Shown in pieces: positions 30,395-31,838 of a stretch of DNA of 31,838 nucleotides (position 1 is its first letter; each line of letters starts with the position of its first letter). A model generated the notes under the pieces. The model searched no databases. It worked only from the letters and a program-made list of their open reading frames with translations, and was not told where the DNA came from. The DNA lies in IMG/VR virus record IMGVR_UViG_3300034068_000029, positions 1 to 31,838 of that record; one strand, given 5' to 3'. This stretch comes from a virus. Position numbers and translations under genes: made by a program.

Positions 30395-30844
30395 TTAGTT
30401 ACCTTTTCCAAAAGTCACCGTAGATTTTTTCTCATTAAAGAGGGGCATCCTTGGGTCATTCTGGCGCATTAAATTATTGTCTACAGCGTCCATCTGACTT
30501 TCGGCTTGAATTCGGTAATGTTTATTACGTTGTTCAACGAACTCTTCTGGAGTTTTGCAAAGCAATAACCCGCCAATCTCAATGTTGTCCTTAAAGCGAC
30601 TATTGGGATCAACTAGCAGTTGGAATTTGGGTTGTTCTTCAAGTGCCACAGGTTCCCAACCTTCTCTTAGTTTCCCAGAGAGATTGCGGGGGTCCGCCTG
30701 ATTTAGCGTTGAAGTACGAATCCAACGATACTTATACCCAGCCTGTTTATCTGGCTCAGGGAGAAGCTCCGCTGGCGCCCACTGCTTAGGACGCTCACTG
30801 ATTTCTCTGGTATCTACTTCACGAGTAATTCTGTTGTTAGCCAT
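30395..30844 (-). CDS. Conserved head-region protein of unknown function
   Basis: The 149-residue product starts MANNRITREVDTREISERPK, with GGAGG six bases before the ATG. YRWIRTSTLNQADPRNLSGK (39-58) followed by LREGWEPV, and IEIGGLLLCKTPEEFVEQRN (89-108), form a highly conserved pattern I recognise between scaffold and capsid genes of many aquatic phages. It ends LFNEKKSTVTFGKGN. No catalytic motif is apparent. It may help prohead assembly given its location. Confidence 0.85.
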   Translation of the reverse strand: MANNRITREVDTREISERPKQWAPAELLPEPDKQAGYKYRWIRTSTLNQADPRNLSGKLREGWEPVALEEQPKFQLLVDPNSRFKDNIEIGGLLLCKTPEEFVEQRNKHYRIQAESQMDAVDNNLMRQNDPRMPLFNEKKSTVTFGKGN

Positions 30845-30845
30845 A

Positions 30846-31835
30846 TTAGGCCTCCATTTTTATAAGTTCACGGGCATATTGCTCTGGGGTCAAACCTAAC
30901 TTCTTCGCTATCGCAAGCTGGGACGTATTTAGCTTGATTTTCTTAGAAGATGTACTTCGACTCGCAGGTGCAACTACCGTACTCGGTTTTAACCGAGGTG
31001 TACTTTTTTCATCGTCAACTTTCTCCCCCTCGAAATTCTCAGGGAAACGCCTACGCATAGTTTCGTCTATGCGCTTGTAGTACTCGTCAGTAGTCGCATA
31101 TGCTAGCCCGTTTTCTTTGACAAGCTTCTCGTGAAGCCCTAAGGCTAGGCTTGTCATTTCGTCATCTTGACCAAACCAAGAGTTACGCTCTTGCCAAGCC
31201 GAAGCTTTTTGGTCACGGACAGGCGCTGCTTCCGTCTGTTGTGGTATTTTTACTTCATTTTCTTGCTCTTGTAAAGCCTTTCGCTGATTTATATTTTCAG
31301 CGTAGTTAGACGCCTTCTCAATTTTCATCTTAGCAGTGGTTAATTTATCCTGTGCTTCGACTAATTTTTCAGAATCACCAGCGTCATAGGCTTCTCTATA
31401 TTCCTTTTTAGCCATATCTAGCTCGCGCTCAGCACTCGTCTTAAACGAACTAATTGCTGCTTCATCGCTAGAATTAACCCTGCCTTTAAGCTGTTTTATC
31501 TCTTCGTAGAGGCTTTTAGCTACTTGAACAGCTTCTTGTTGTTCTCGTAAGGCTTTTTCTTTCTCCCTACGTTCGTCGTGATAAAACTTCCTAAAAGCAT
31601 CAATTTTGCTTCTGGCTTCTTGAGAATAGAGGTCTAACTCGTCTTTTTCGACCTTTTCTACAAATTCAGGTTTTGAAGTTCTACGCCCTCTATCTTCAAC
31701 GGGAGTGTCATCTTCAATCTCAATTTCAATCTTGTCTTCCTCTTCTACGGGTTTACCCTTAGATTCTACTTCTTCTACGGGTTTACCCTCGTCTTTTACT
31801 TCATCTATTTCATCAGGAAATTTGTAATATTCCAT
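30846..31835 (-). CDS. Scaffold-like head assembly protein (5' end may lie outside the window)
   Basis: This reading frame of 329 residues from ATG 31833-31835 is open to the right edge, so an upstream start cannot be excluded. Residues 1-65 are very acidic, with a ten-residue repeat. Residues 70-200 form a long charged coiled coil (KEKALREQQEAVQVAKSLYE). The basic C-terminus KIKLNTSQLAIAKKLGLTPE (299-318) followed by QYAREL matches the coat-binding end of phage scaffold proteins. It precedes the capsid genes, as expected for a scaffold. No protease active site is visible. Confidence 0.85.
   Translation of the reverse strand: MEYYKFPDEIDEVKDEGKPVEEVESKGKPVEEEDKIEIEIEDDTPVEDRGRRTSKPEFVEKVEKDELDLYSQEARSKIDAFRKFYHDERREKEKALREQQEAVQVAKSLYEEIKQLKGRVNSSDEAAISSFKTSAERELDMAKKEYREAYDAGDSEKLVEAQDKLTTAKMKIEKASNYAENINQRKALQEQENEVKIPQQTEAAPVRDQKASAWQERNSWFGQDDEMTSLALGLHEKLVKENGLAYATTDEYYKRIDETMRRRFPENFEGEKVDDEKSTPRLKPSTVVAPASRSTSSKKIKLNTSQLAIAKKLGLTPEQYARELIKMEA
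31741..31800. repeat. 30-bp direct repeat in the scaffold-like gene
   Basis: Two 30-base copies (31741-31770 and 31771-31800) are identical over their first 19 bases and encode the duplicated acidic segment containing GKPVEE. This is an in-frame tandem duplication. Confidence 0.8.
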
Positions 31836-31838
31836 ATC

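Noticed and set aside
1-31838. tRNA, rRNA or integrase/attachment sites
   Set aside because: Coding sequence fills nearly the whole window, and I saw no cloverleaf-like or attachment-like sequence in the gaps.

Overview
The window is one arm of a tailed double-stranded DNA phage (or prophage) genome. Every supported gene lies on the minus strand, so transcription runs from the right edge (31838) to the left edge (1). Genes are almost gapless, with many ATGA or TAATG stop/start overlaps. The contents are virion assembly, virion decoration, lysis and DNA-ejection genes. No replication, terminase, portal or integration genes are visible. The gene set (scaffold-like protein, Mu gpT-like capsid protein, two adaptor-like proteins, no tail sheath or classical long tape measure, large internal virion proteins) points to a short-tailed (podovirus-like) phage of an aquatic bacterium. 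The morphology and host are inferences; nothing in the sequence fixes the host.

Layout in transcription order. (1) Head, 31835-28118: scaffold-like protein, conserved small protein, decoration-like protein, major capsid protein followed by a strong hairpin terminator, then a structural protein and a 54-codon gene. (2) 27951-26216: two tandem paralogous beta-rich proteins and a GT-A glycosyltransferase-like protein. (3) 26216-22088: a dense run of small lysine/arginine-rich proteins sharing short peptide tags (a double-glycine motif and an ADG-x(3)-KGKT-x-GK motif), interrupted by a membrane-anchored coiled-coil protein, the T7 gp11-like adaptor and a zinc-ribbon protein. (4) 22091-20008: a second adaptor, a Rossmann-like protein and two small conserved proteins. 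(5) 19995-13154: a GVSGTG-repeat protein, a tail-fibre protein, a sulfotransferase-TPR-glycosyltransferase fusion, a small fibre-associated protein, a seven-repeat RCC1 propeller, a GT25-like glycosyltransferase, and a kinase/nucleotidyltransferase fusion whose kinase half resembles APS kinase. (6) 13145-11481: lysis cassette (coiled-coil membrane proteins, three-TM holin, GH24 lysozyme). (7) 11469-1: a large tail protein, a short repeat protein, two internal virion proteins, a virion lytic transglycosylase, and a very large polyvalent protein (at least 1447 codons, HExxH zincin motif) that runs off the left edge.

The two most unusual themes are these. First, a possible phage-encoded sulfation/glycosylation module sits beside the receptor-binding genes: an APS-kinase-like enzyme that could supply PAPS, a sulfotransferase fused to a glycosyltransferase, two further glycosyltransferases, and two adhesin-like proteins. 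Second, short peptide tags are shared across about ten unrelated virion-region proteins, including the internal ejection proteins. Beta-rich cassettes and GVSGTG/WG repeats are also shared among several structural genes, suggesting modular exchange of surface elements.
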